The position numbers and the translations under genes are program-made. The notes beneath the pieces were generated by a model that was not told the DNA's origin, made no database searches, and saw only the letters and a program-made list of their open reading frames with translations. A DNA stretch of 64,000 bases from Halichondria panicea (Eukaryota; Porifera; Demospongiae; Suberitida; Halichondriidae): positions 6,217,122-6,281,121 of the forward strand of contig NC_087377.1 in NCBI RefSeq assembly GCF_963675165.1, read 5' to 3'. This document shows positions 1-10,310 of the stretch, one piece after another (positions within the stretch are counted from its first letter, which is position 1; the number at the start of each line of letters is the position of its first letter).

Positions 1-618
1 ATTATCTTACCACCTTCTTTCTGCACATAAACGATGTTATAAACACTTTCCCCTTACGTTCACAAGTTCGCTGCTGCAAGTAGCACTGTCATCTAAGTGT
101 ATTACATACTACATTGGAACAGTGTGCCATTCCCGCCACTGCATGGTTAGCCGATTCAAAATCAGTGAGGGTAAATCAATATGTTAGGTTCAAAGCTCAA
201 ATTCACACGGCATACACCTTAGAACAGGTTTTTGACTTCATTGATTTCTTCCACATTGATTTCTTCCACCCTGTCTACGTTCACATAGGCGTTCCACTTC
301 ACACTCCATTTCTGAAGCTCGTCGGGTTCAGACAATACACTCTCCAAAAGAACGTAGTTGGTGTTCAATAGATTTGCACAGGGTGCTATGAGTAGCCCCT
401 TTGTAATCAAACAAAATGTCTATTTCTTCCTCCGCCATTCTTCACCTCCACGTGTGTCTACAAATGCTACAAAGAAGACTTGTGTCATTACACCAGAGGA
501 GGTTTGGACAGAATCATGTGCTGGATTGTCACAAGACCTCTTACTTTTACTGATGGTACATTTCATAGCCAAAGAGAGGAGGTCGCCAACCCCGTTCAAC
601 CCCATATTAACGAAGCTA
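1..618. other. Intergenic sequence, no supported gene
   Basis: Short overlapping open frames occur on both strands, but none has a recognisable domain, codon bias or splice context. A stretch near 493-520 weakly resembles, in one orientation, the terminal repeat of the short element at 28205-28690. I see nothing else that can be supported. Confidence 0.5.
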
Positions 619-1126
619 CTCAGGTGTATTAAGGCATCAAGAACAAAAGTATTCAATATTAAACATAGTAATTGCACATTTTGTTTTGTCAAAATAATTT
701 AAGTTTCCTTAATGAAAAAAAATTGATCATGTGACTATCATGTGACCAATTAACATCAAAAACCATTTGTTCCAGCTTAGTTAGATCCTATCTTAGATCC
801 TATCTTACATATCATATACTGATGAAATCTGCAAAAGCAGATTCATAGGTAATCAAGATTTATCCCTGAGATCTCCTCCTAACATTCTTGTTTGGTTGCA
901 CTCTGTCTTGCGCAGCAGGAAACAAGTTCTCTACTATCTAATAGTCTTAGTTAAGGCCTTTTAATAACAAATGGGTTTTACACGAGCTATGGTCAACTTC
1001 AGAAAGCTAAGTACAGTGCATGTGATCGAAGCTCCACCCCCACTAGTAATTGCAGACGTTTTCCACCCAAGCACGTGATAAACATGTGTATGAAATGAAT
1101 ATCATTATAACAAAATTCCTTGTAAT
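619..1126 (+). repeat. Dispersed repeat, inverted copy of 14461-15049
   Basis: Read on the plus strand, this block matches the reverse complement of 14461-15049 over almost its whole length. Shared blocks include the segments around 660-710, 880-950 and 1030-1120. Small indels separate the copies, and this copy is about 80 bp shorter. No target duplication is visible at the outer edges. It could be a transposon family present in two orientations or the terminal repeat of a larger unit. Confidence 0.75.
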
Positions 1127-2780
1127 TTTAATTTGGACAGTCCTTAATGCCCCTAAGCAGGAAATTGCGTTGAAGGTAAAAGATTATGGTAAAATGTCTG
1201 TACTAGCCACAGTGTTCCTGTATTTGGTGTAGAATATTAAAATAGTGATTAGAACATTGTAGGTTCCGCCTAGTATGGAAGAGCTGGTATGGAAGAGCTG
1301 ACAAAGGCAGAGGGTACTCCCGAGGACGCAACGATGGACGGTTGTGATGGCATTTATGGATGGCGAAAAGTGACCCTCCTGTTTTAGTGACCCTCCTGTT
1401 TTGGACACGGGCCTGCTGTATAATTGTGCATCGACAAAAGAGGTTGATCTGTGATATCTTATGGATTTCAGCATTGGTGCAAAAGAGACCAACGTAGTAC
1501 TCTGACCACCCGAAGCAAGATATTAAACAGCCTTGACTGTGGAGCTGCCACCTCCTCCTGCTAGACCTTCACGAACTCTCATAATGTTAACTCACATGGT
1601 GTACTCAACTAAGAATGATGTGCTTGAAAGATCTACATGTACAAGAAACGACCATCTCTTGTATCCATGTAGCCTCAATTCCAAGCCGCATTAATCAGCC
1701 TTGGATAGAGGTCAAAGTCAATTGCATTCCCTTTACTTTTACTTATAGGTGTGCAGTCCAACCAGCAACCTCCTCTGTCATTTACACATTAGTTTCTTAC
1801 GACGTCATGTCAGTTGTATTCCAAGTCTTTTTCGTTATTATTTTGTCCAAGCCGTCTTGTGTTATACGACGTCGTGAAGTTTCTTATACGACGTCATGTC
1901 AGGTCGTCATGTAATAATGTTACTGATGTCTTGCCATATTTCCAGGCCAACAAACTTAAAATGGCTTATCTCTTCAACCCGCCCTGCAGTAGACTAAAAA
2001 TGTATATTCGAGCCATGAAATGGACCTCATAGATCTAGCTCATGAATTATTAATGAGCAAACGGTTGACCGTAACCTTAACTTACCTGAGTAGCTGTGTG
2101 GTTTCTTGCAGGATATGTTGCATTCCGACGTCCACGTCGTGAATCCCAAGTTTCCGTAATTGCCAGTTTCTTACAACAGTTGTCCAGAGCAACAGATAAG
2201 GAATTTGTTTGTTTATACATAATTATAGTGAGTTTAAAAATTGCAACATTGTAAAGATGCCAGAGGCATGTTTTACTCTGAAATAGCTGTTCATGAGTTA
2301 TCTTCACTGCAACTGGTCTTCACTGCAACTGGGACAGTTGAGCCTACTGGCAATTGCAGTAACGGTTTAACTGATTTTGAGGCATTCACTGTGCTGCAGT
2401 CTATACTTCATCAGCCCAAGGTTGAAGTTCGGCAGGAACTATTTCACATCATCGGCAGGTGGGTGCAGAATCCAACACAATCCAACACAACTAGCGCGCC
2501 GGCAGTGATGTCGCAATGCTTGCAGTCATTCCAGAGGTAGCCTAGATTTGTGTAGGAGCTGGTAAGGTGTGTGTGTGTGTTACCTACCAATGTGTTGCTC
2601 GAACCCCCCTGGCCTCTGGGACTGCTTGGGCCAACAAAGATCCCTGCTGTTATCTGTTTAGTACTTCATTATGATGTTCGTCAATGATGCTTGTCCTATA
2701 TATATATATATCGTCGACTCCACAGCCCTCTCCGTAAGCTAGGAATTGTTTCTATCCCGCAAAAGCCACTGGAAGAAATG
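1127..2780. other. Intergenic sequence, no supported gene
   Basis: This stretch contains short direct repeats of an acgacgtcatgtcag-like motif between about 1797 and 1912 and a duplicated 'gtatggaagagct' near 1273-1300. The open frame at 2241-2540 has no family signature. Nothing else can be supported. Confidence 0.45.
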
Positions 2781-2950
2781 GTCATGACTCCACAGCACTC
2801 TGCAGTCCTCAACTAATGCTGATAGTAAGGCAGTAGCTTTTGCCCAAATCAGCTTAAGGGTTGCTAATGAGATAGAAAGATAATTTACTATCAGCGATAG
2901 TTGAGGTACTTGCATTACAAAGAGGGGCAGAGCTGCTGTGGAGTCATGAC
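2781..2950. mobile_element. Short TIR element (MITE), copy 1
   Basis: The ends form an inverted repeat. The left end reads tcatgactccacagc and the right end reads gctgtggagtcatga. The inner arms continue with the ctcaacta...gatag / ctatc...tagttgag pair. A second copy of the same core lies at 6946-7106. It has no coding capacity. Confidence 0.65.
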
Positions 2951-4667
2951 AGCGTCAGCTCGACCAAACTACCATGTTTGACCCAAGCTGCAGACCAGAG
3001 ATCTACCAAGCATGTAGCATGTACGAAACGACATCTAATGTCGGACATGTGTCGTGTGCAAGACCATGACAAAATGTTGCAAACTATTCTATTCCGTTCC
3101 AAACTGAACTGCTTCAGAACAAAACATAATTTATAATTATACAAGACGCAACAGCTGCACTGAGTACTGTTAACACTCTCACACTCGTGTTGTAGCTGAA
3201 ATGCACGAATTTGTCCTTTTCACAGAGCTTTATCAAGCACTCGCGTCTCTCGCTGTCAGACAGAGTCCAAATATCTGTCGGAAGGAAGGGGGTGTCATTT
3301 GCAGACTTTAGTTGAAAGGTAGCAAGAACTGTCAGTCACTATCTCAATGAAGTCGCCTTTTTTGAGACTCTTTACCGCTTGTTGCGGATCTGGTAGTGTC
3401 TCCTGGTAGAGTGTCTCCTAGAAAACCTTCCAGATAACCTGTATCGAAAGAGGTAAATATTTACATTAGCACCCCTTACATCCTTACATTTAACAATGTG
3501 CCAATCAGTTGCAACAGGGACTGATCCATTCACTTTTGCCTTCTGTGCCCTAGCCGCAGTATTTTGGTCCCCTGCAAACTGCCTGCAAACTAACTGCCTG
3601 CAAACTAACTGCCTGCAAACTGTAAGAGATAAGTCACCACTGGCACAGTATAGTTGGAATATAGAAGTCCTTGACCTTGACCATTGGAACATAATTTATT
3701 GCTGTAAATCAGACATTATGTTGTTTTCGTCTTTAGGTAGAATTCCGAGAGGGTGCTAATGAATGTGTGAAAATTGTAGTTAAGATCACAATAAAATAAT
3801 AAAATGTCTTACTAACCACTTTTTACTTTGTTGACATCTCGTCATAGAATTGATGCCAATCTACGACACCATCAAAAGCTAGATTGAAGAATCCCATGTT
3901 TTCGTAGAGAATTCTGGACATGATGGAAGTAGTGAATATCATCCGGCTTACTGGTACCAACTCGCACATTATCACCATTAATGGTACATTGTTGGATGAT
4001 CTATATGCAAAAACACAAAGTAAAAAGTATACATAATGCAGCCATATTTCCAGTTTGTGGTGCGTTAGAAGTTGAGCCCTGGTGAGTAGGAAGGAGTATC
4101 TTCTTGCTGTCAAAATTACTCACATCACTTGAAAAGGAGTTACTCCTGAGATCATCATCACCTTCGTCTTCTGACCCAGAGGTGATGGGTGAGAGTCAGA
4201 ATCAATGCTGTGGGCTGACCCCAGGGGGCTCTCCGAATTTGCTGTATAATTATTTTTTAAAAAAGAATTAATAATTAACAAATTTCTCATTGCTACTGTC
4301 CAGTGTGGATACAAGGCGATCTCTCCGTTCCTTAACCTGAGCTCAGGTACTGGAGGTTGGACGCGCGTCATCCACCATCAGGTTTTATCACGTGCGCTCA
4401 TAAGAATGTAATTAAAATGGCCGATTAGGCACCATTAGGCACCTCAATGCTCCACTGTTTCGTAGCCTGTACAGAGACACTGCAAGTAGCCAGAAGTGCA
4501 TTCCCACCGACTGGATCTAGACTAGTATTTTTTTGACACTTTTCCAATTTTTGTTTAAAATCTGTTTAGCTCTTACTTGCACTTTTACTTACTTGCACTT
4601 TTACTCAAAGGAATTCTAACATGATACCTCCTCTGGACTGGGACCACCACGCTAATATGTTTTGTGT
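2951..4667. other. Intergenic sequence with one small tandem repeat
   Basis: No open frame here has a recognisable product. The frames around 3372-3759 are caused largely by the 15-bp tandem repeat at 3576-3621. The rest is AT-rich sequence with no structure I can support. Confidence 0.4.
3576..3621. repeat. 15-bp tandem repeat, three units
   Basis: The unit ctgcctgcaaactaa is repeated three times head to tail with the last unit slightly cut. It keeps an open frame on both strands because the unit is a multiple of three. Confidence 0.85.
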
Positions 4668-4800
4668 GTAAAAAATTAGTTTAGTTACTTATAGTTACTT
4701 ATCTTTTTTAGGTGTGTGCACACAAGCAATTCCTACCAGATCAACTTTGCATGAGGCAACTCTCATAGAATCAACTTTTCATATGATCAACTTCATGGGA

Positions 4801-6040
4801 TCACAATTTGAATTTAATAAAAAGTGAAATTAGAATTCCAAAAATGAATAAAAAAAAAATTAGATTAGAGTGCGTCATGCCTCCTGTGTTAAATCGGTCA
4901 AACAGTGTCTGAATCCTCTTTTCCTTCTCTTTCATTCGGCGTCTCTGTGGCCGAGCAGTAGCTCCAGACATGTAGCTCTGAATCTTTGCTTTGGTCACTG
5001 CTCCAATCCATTTGAAGATGTTTGTGTGAGGGTTGCCTATAACTTTTTTCATTCTCCCTCAACATGGTTGTTGGTTCTAGGCTGATGTTGATTGAAGTAG
5101 TTTCAGTGAATTGGTGGAAAGTTTCCATTGATCCAGGCGGTAGTGAAATAATCCACTAGCTCGTTAACTCTTGGGATGTTCGGAGCATCCTGTTGGATGG
5201 AAGTTCTAACAAATGTCAGTGTACGAATTCCTTCAACTCCGGCGACGGTATTGGCTAGCCCCAGGCATAGAAAATAGAGTTAGAATATATACCTTTCTCC
5301 AAATCGCTTGCATGAAGTGATAATGCATGAAGTTATAATAACAGCCTATGAGTTCGGAGAACCATGGCCAGCTCAAAATCACTCACAACTACTTCAACTA
5401 CTTCAACATCAAAACTGATACCGGGAACTTTAACTAGTGAGTAGCATGAACACTCTGTTATATGTCTGTCGTTAGCAATATACCATTGGAAATGTATGGC
5501 ACACCTGCAGAAAAGAGATGAATGAAATATTCATGTACATAATTATGTACCTGGTAGAACAGAATGGGGCATGTTGAGAATGTGCCATCAATGCCTCTGC
5601 ATCAGACAGTGTCTGAGGTTTTCTTCTCCATCGTCAACCAGGAGGAAGTCTTCCCGAGTGTTTGAGAATCTGGTAGAGAGGCTGACATCTCTTCTGAGGG
5701 TCAGAAGGATGGGAGTGTCTTCGTGTCTAGCTCGGTACAGAGAGGACCTGATAGACTCATGCAAGGCTAGGCAGTTGTGCCAGCACATCAGCAGAGTTCT
5801 GTTTTTGGCTAATTACGTCCAGTTGATCATCGTAGATTTCATCTCGCAACTTGAGTGGTGATCTCAGCTGGATTGGGTGGGTGATACCTTACAACCTCAT
5901 TCCTTACAACCACACTCAAACCCTAAGAAGTGGCTCTTGCTGGGCAACCAGCCTTGTGGTTTTTGCACCTCCAGAATTGAAAATCGGTTCCATCTCTTAT
6001 TTCAGGTTCTTTCCTCCTCTTGACGATCATGTTGCAAATG
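4801..6040 (-). pseudogene. MULE transposase remnant with FLYWCH-type finger
   Basis: On the minus strand from about 6040 there is a FLYWCH-like start with the pattern F-W-R-C-K then H then G-C-P-A-R-A-T. It is followed, after stops, by a segment around 5800-5590 resembling the MULE region before the DDE core (a ...DFLLVDDGEENLR... stretch). Near 5165-5060 comes a YF..AWINGNFPP then RTNNHVEG pattern, and at about 5052-4880 a C-terminal NIFKWIGA...KIQ block ending in a basic stretch. These follow the order of animal MULE transposases that carry FLYWCH fingers. Several frameshifts and stops separate them, and the catalytic core between about 5200 and 5590 is not readable. The enzyme cannot be functional. 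The family call rests on recognised motifs, not on a search. Confidence 0.75.
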
Positions 6041-6315
6041 AGTGCATGCTAGTTCTAGTGGCCCTTTTATCAAAACCTGTCAACCTGTCACAAAATATTT
6101 AGCACATGTACTATAGTAATTAGCTATAAAAATAAAAATAGTAAAAATAGTTAATTTCTGGATTTTAAAAATTGGACGTCAGTTGATTTCAGGAGTTGAG
6201 TTGACTCTATGAAAAGTTGACTCTATGAGAGTTGATCTACTGAGAGTTGACCTCATGCAAAGTTGATCTGGTAAGAATTGATCTCGTGGGAGTTGATCTC
6301 GTGAAAGTTGATCTC

Positions 6316-6547
6316 GTTCTAATTCCGGAAGTCTAAACCTTCCTCTAAATTTTTAGTGTTCAAAGCAGTAGGTAGTTCAAAGCAGACTATTCAATCGGGA
6401 GGAAGCATGGTACTCTAGCTTTTACATTTAAAATTAACAAACTAGGTTTTCTCACCTTTGGTTGAGCTCCCTCCCTCCCCATAACTACCTTTGAACTACC
6501 TACTACACTAAAAATTTAGAGCAGGTTTAGACTTCCGGAATTAGAAC
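6316..6547. mobile_element. 232-bp MITE nested in the MULE right arm
   Basis: The two ends are inverted repeats of about 60 bp, starting gttctaattccggaag and ending cttccggaattagaac. It interrupts the right terminal repeat of the MULE, whose left arm at 4668-4800 is uninterrupted, so this insertion is younger than the MULE. There is no coding capacity. The target duplication is unclear because the termini are partly palindromic. Confidence 0.8.
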
Positions 6548-6945
6548 TAAAAAAGATAAGTACGTAGCTAAACTAATTTTTTACATATTAAAAATCGTGG
6601 GCGTGGCTGCGTTTTAGCTGATTCAGCTAATTGCTGGTTAACCTACCTGAGAAGCATTCACAGAAGAGTGTGATACAGTCACTATGTAGTTGCTGATAGA
6701 CCTATACAGTATTACAACCGTACGAAGTAATCTCAGTCTATATATCGGTAATTATAATTATACCTAAATCCAGGACTTAGGCAACTTTTTTTTGCTTTTA
6801 CGAGCAATACTATGTGTTTTCGGCTAGGAGTGAGCAGGAATGTTTTTGGAGTTTGTAACACCACAACTTCAGGGGACTGGGTGCTAGATGCTGATGGCTG
6901 AGCCCTAGTTGTTTGCCAAGACAGTGAACTATCAAGCTGGATCCC

Positions 6946-7106
6946 ACTCCACAGCAGCAGCAGCATGCAAGTATATACCTCAACTATCACTGATAGTAAA
7001 TTGTCTTTCTATCCCATTAGCAACCCTTAAGCTCAAAAGCTACTGCACCTGTTCCCTTACTATCAGCGATAGTTGAGGTTCTTGCAGAGGGGCACAGCTG
7101 CTGTGG
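6946..7106. mobile_element. Short TIR element (MITE), copy 2
   Basis: This element starts actccacagc and ends gctgctgtgg. The internal arms cctcaactatc...gatag and ctatcagcgatagttgagg form a hairpin. It shares this core with the element at 2781-2950. An AT dinucleotide tract follows on the right, as it precedes the other copy. Confidence 0.6.
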
Positions 7107-7110
7107 TATA

Positions 7111-8429
7111 TTATATATATATATAGAACAAGCATAGGGAATTACATTGACGAACACCCTAATGAATGATAACAGCAGGCACGCATTTTTGTTGGAGTTT
7201 TGAGACAGTCTTTAATTATTTCCCAGTACACCAGGGGGGGTTCGAGCAACACTTATATTCACTGCAGATTGATCAACCACCAGCTTGCAGATTAATTAAC
7301 CACCTGTCACTAGCCTTGGTCTTGTCTCACCCCAATCTACTCAGGGACCCCAATCTACTCAGGAACTCAATCTACTCAGGGTACAACTACCTTTTATATC
7401 CTAGGTGATTTCCAGTGGAAGTATTGGAATATTTTTACTTCATCTTGACAATTTGTAAAATAGTCATATTGAGCTAGCAAGCTAGCAGTCTAAGCTACAC
7501 GCTAGAAACACTGCAATTCAATCCTTGCTCTGTGTTAGGCTGTGGCGCAGAGGTACTGTACTAGGTACGTAGAGGAGTACAGTGCATGCAGTGTTGTGCA
7601 ATGAAAACGGCAGCTGCTGATATTGGTGGGCGGGTCTGGTCAGCTTCCAGTAGAACCTAGCTGCTTGGAGAAGTAGCTAGCTCTCACTGTAACTGCATAG
7701 CAAGCTTGACTGTCTCTGTTTTGCTGTTTTTTGTAAATAAATCACATTTCAGGCTCTGCACAAGAGACTAAAGTTCCCAGTGAAGAAGTTCTCAGTGGTG
7801 GGAGCGGGTTGTAAAGGACAGGATGCAGAATTTCCGAATGAGCCGAGAGACGTTTTTCTTCGTCTATTGAAAAAAGAAATACCTCGATGCAGTCTACGAC
7901 TTCATATCACGTACTTAGGAATGTTGTGGTTACGCGTCATAGTGAGTAGTACTTCCTTTGTGCAACAGTGAATCAATTTCATTTGTAAGGCTCAGCATAT
8001 ACATGTCAGTGATACATGTCACAGAGAAGAGATGAGGATGGTATAAAAAGGTCAATTTTTTAATGGTAAGATAATGTGATGTGATGTGATGTGATGTGAT
8101 GGTATAGTAAATCGGAGGATTTCTTGTTGATATTGCACTACTTTGTTGATTATAGTGTGTTTCGATATAGTTAGTGATCGATTATCAGATGTCACTTGTT
8201 TGCAAAATGTATGCCTTGACTCTCAATGTAATCTTCTTTCTCACTCAGTCGTTTTTTTTCCATCATTTGCTATTTGTTTTACGTGCATGTGTGACCAAAC
8301 AAAATAATCTTCAATCATCACCACTTCCATACTCTCTCATATAGCTACCCAATCATCATTGGCAACACGGTAACATCACATTACAATAATTAAATTAATT
8401 AAATTAATTACTGTCATACTCAATATCGA
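7111..8429. other. Intergenic sequence with simple repeats
   Basis: This holds a 17-18 bp tandem repeat at about 7330-7381 (caatctactcagg core, three units), a gatgt pentanucleotide run at about 8075-8101, and an aatta-rich run at 8390-8410. An open frame at 7780-7971 follows an acceptor-like tttcag and could be an exon relic, but it has no recognised domain. Confidence 0.4.
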
Positions 8430-8770
8430 ACTCTAACTCATGGTCAGAGGCAACTCAATTTCATCTGCACCACTGTCAACGTCATCGATATCTTCATCCT
8501 CACTTTCACTCTCTTCAAATTCATGTGCAATGCTGCTGGGGATCTATTAATACATTTTGGACAAGTGCCACCATCATTGTGAGGATTTTTACAATTCAAC
8601 TTACATTTGCATTTTAACGTACACGGTTTACAAGAATGCTTACACTTGACCCATCGCAATTTCCAGTGCACCCACAAGCTTTATTCCGAGGACACAACAC
8701 TCCCACTGTACTCAACCTTCTCCTCAATAAACTGCCATCCATGCTAGCTCAATTATGCTATCATTAAACG
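8430..8770 (-). pseudogene. Cysteine-rich (CXC-like) protein fragment with acidic tail
   Basis: Read on the minus strand, a first frame gives CPRNKACGCTGNC. After a one-base shift a second frame gives CKHSCKPCTLKCKCKLNC then GGTCPKC. After another shift a third frame gives an acidic tail rich in ESEDED before a stop. The cysteine spacing resembles CXC/tesmin-type zinc-binding segments found at the C-terminus of some animal transposon-related proteins. Two frame changes are needed, so this is a broken gene fragment. Its parent is not identified. Confidence 0.4.
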
Positions 8771-8785
8771 CACAGTGCATTGTCT

Positions 8786-9178
8786 TTAAAGAGCTGCAGC
8801 ATATGATACTTCAAAGCTCTCATTGATGGGATTAATGGTGTTTGCTGCCAGTAGAGTGGTGAAAACAAACTCTATGCGTAAATGTATGCCAATCACTAAT
8901 AAGACGTTAAGGGATTCATATCTTTGTAAGCTAAACATTTCACCATTAAGTTGCACCGTTAGAGACTTGATGGTATGCTGAAACAGGGTCTCATGTTTAA
9001 CCAAGTAAACACTACAAACAAGTCTATACCATGCGTCAGTACTTATGTCATTAATTATTTGTTTTTTAGCACTTCCACAAGCTGCTATCAGTGAAGACCT
9101 GGCTAGAAATTGAAGACTTTCTGTCTGCTGAAGAGTTGTACTTCCCCATTGTTTTCCAGTCCAGTCCCCCCCCCTCAT
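8786..9178 (-). other. 130-codon open frame, unknown
   Basis: A minus-strand frame runs from a weak ATG to a stop. I recognise no domain, transmembrane segment or motif in it. It lies upstream, in the same orientation, of the cysteine-rich remnant at 8430-8770 and could be another exon of the same decayed element. The length could also arise by chance. Confidence 0.25.
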
Positions 9179-9239
9179 TAATCCCGATTATTCAATTTTA
9201 TAAAACAAAGAAACGATTATGAGTGTAAATCAATATACT

Positions 9240-9486
9240 TGTTAAACACAGCTTTGTTGTGCATGTCACAAAGATATACCAGTAAACAGAGTCCATGGAG
9301 TCCATGGTGGTTTGAGCTGTGCCAATACATAGTGGTACTCTTCATCTACAATCACAACATCCATAACACTTATAAAATAATGTCGACTACACCACGAATC
9401 ATCAGGTGCTCTGATTACATCTGGCCTGACAATGTTTTTGCCGAGCAAATGGCTCAGTAAACTTCTTGGAGCGGTATTTACCCATC
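9240..9486 (-). pseudogene. Possible coding remnant cut by the LTR element
   Basis: A minus-strand frame (9266-9448) gives a protein-like stretch containing DVVIVDEEYHYVLAQL. It ends just inside the left target duplication of the gypsy element. It may belong to the same decayed gene as 8430-9178. No family is recognised. Confidence 0.25.
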
Positions 9487-9491
9487 CACAA
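9487..9491. repeat. Target-site duplication CACAA (left)
   Basis: CACAA directly abuts the left LTR and is repeated at 13619-13623 directly after the other LTR. A 5-bp duplication is usual for Ty3/gypsy integrases. Confidence 0.85.
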
Positions 9492-10176
9492 TGTACTAAA
9501 CTGTTCTGATAGTAGCATCACGTGTGACTGGTAAAGGGTGATACAATCTAAATGATCTAAATGATACATAACATGAATCAACAGGTATAACCAGGAGCAC
9601 ATTACAGAAGGAGCGTCTTACCTCGGGAGTGGCCTTATATGCAAAACCACTAAGTGGGTCTGTGGGCGAGTGCTAATTGAGCTGATGGTGCACTTTTACC
9701 AAGATAGGTCAATAAAAGTGAAAAGCTACAGCTAGCTATAGGCCTGGTAGTAAGCTCTCTCTTCTAAGAACCCTCCCTACTGCAAAAACAAAACGCCTAG
9801 TATGTGTTAGTCTAAGTCTAGCAAACTTTCTCTGTACAAAGTGACTGGATATGCTCCTATTTTAGAACCTTACCGATGACAGTCTCTTCCATGATGTATA
9901 CCAACATTCATCAAAGATCTAGCTATTCATTTTAGCTCTTTCTGGCTCAACCTAGCTGCTGCACTACATACGTTTATAATGATATTCACAGGCTGACCGC
10001 GGTCTGTAATTTATGTACACAGTACTTACACACTTTTCTTATAAGGCAATGCGGCGTTTAGGAAAGCACACGAGACGCGATTTCCGAACCCATGCACAGT
10101 TAGACGCTCCTTCTGTAATGTGCTCCTGGTATAACAAAGGGATAATAATAGTGATTGTTCTAATAGTTTCATATCA
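9492..10176 (-). repeat. 3' LTR of the gypsy element, interrupted
   Basis: About 140 bp of LTR sequence is split by the element at 9592-10128. Compared with the 5' LTR it lacks a ~29-bp segment near its outer end and carries a short internal duplication of 'atgatctaa'. Confidence 0.85.
9592..10128 (-). mobile_element. 537-bp TIR element inserted in the LTR
   Basis: The element starts caggagcacattacagaagg and ends with its reverse complement, and it is flanked by GTATAAC at 9585-9591 and 10129-10135. The target is the LTR, because the uninterrupted LTR at 13466-13618 reads straight across this point. A related, shorter copy lies in opposite orientation at 20942-21266. CAG...CTG ends are hAT-like, although hAT elements normally make 8-bp duplications and only 7 bp match here. 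Confidence 0.8.
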
Positions 10177-10310
10177 TTCACCCTCACTGTCGAATGTTCA
10201 ATAACAGTCAGGTGAGCAAATTGTTCAGTAATAGAGAAATAGTCAGGTGAGGACCTGTGGCGTTGCGAACGCCGAAGTGGAGGTTCAATAGTCAGGTACC
10301 TCGCGGATTC

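Larger units (their letters stand above)
4668..6584 (-). mobile_element. Degenerate Mutator-like (MULE) DNA transposon
   Basis: The outer ends are inverted repeats: 4668-4715 pairs with about 6549-6584. The arms continue inward, where 4735-4800 pairs with about 6205-6280, both rich in a 'gttgatct' motif. Between them, on the minus strand, lie broken pieces of a MULE transposase. Long terminal repeats plus MULE coding remnants fit the Mutator class. The right arm is split by a separate short element at 6316-6547. No 9-bp target duplication could be found at the outer edges, so the exact ends are approximate. Confidence 0.75.

Noticed and set aside
2241..2540. 99-codon plus-strand open frame
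   Set aside because: No domain, no neighbouring exons, and a short duplicated phrase inside. Length is compatible with chance.
7780..7971. 63-codon frame as a gene
   Set aside because: Possible exon relic after an acceptor-like site, but no partner exon or domain.
8071..8101. CRISPR-like direct repeats
   Set aside because: Simple gatgt microsatellite without spacers. The host is a eukaryote.
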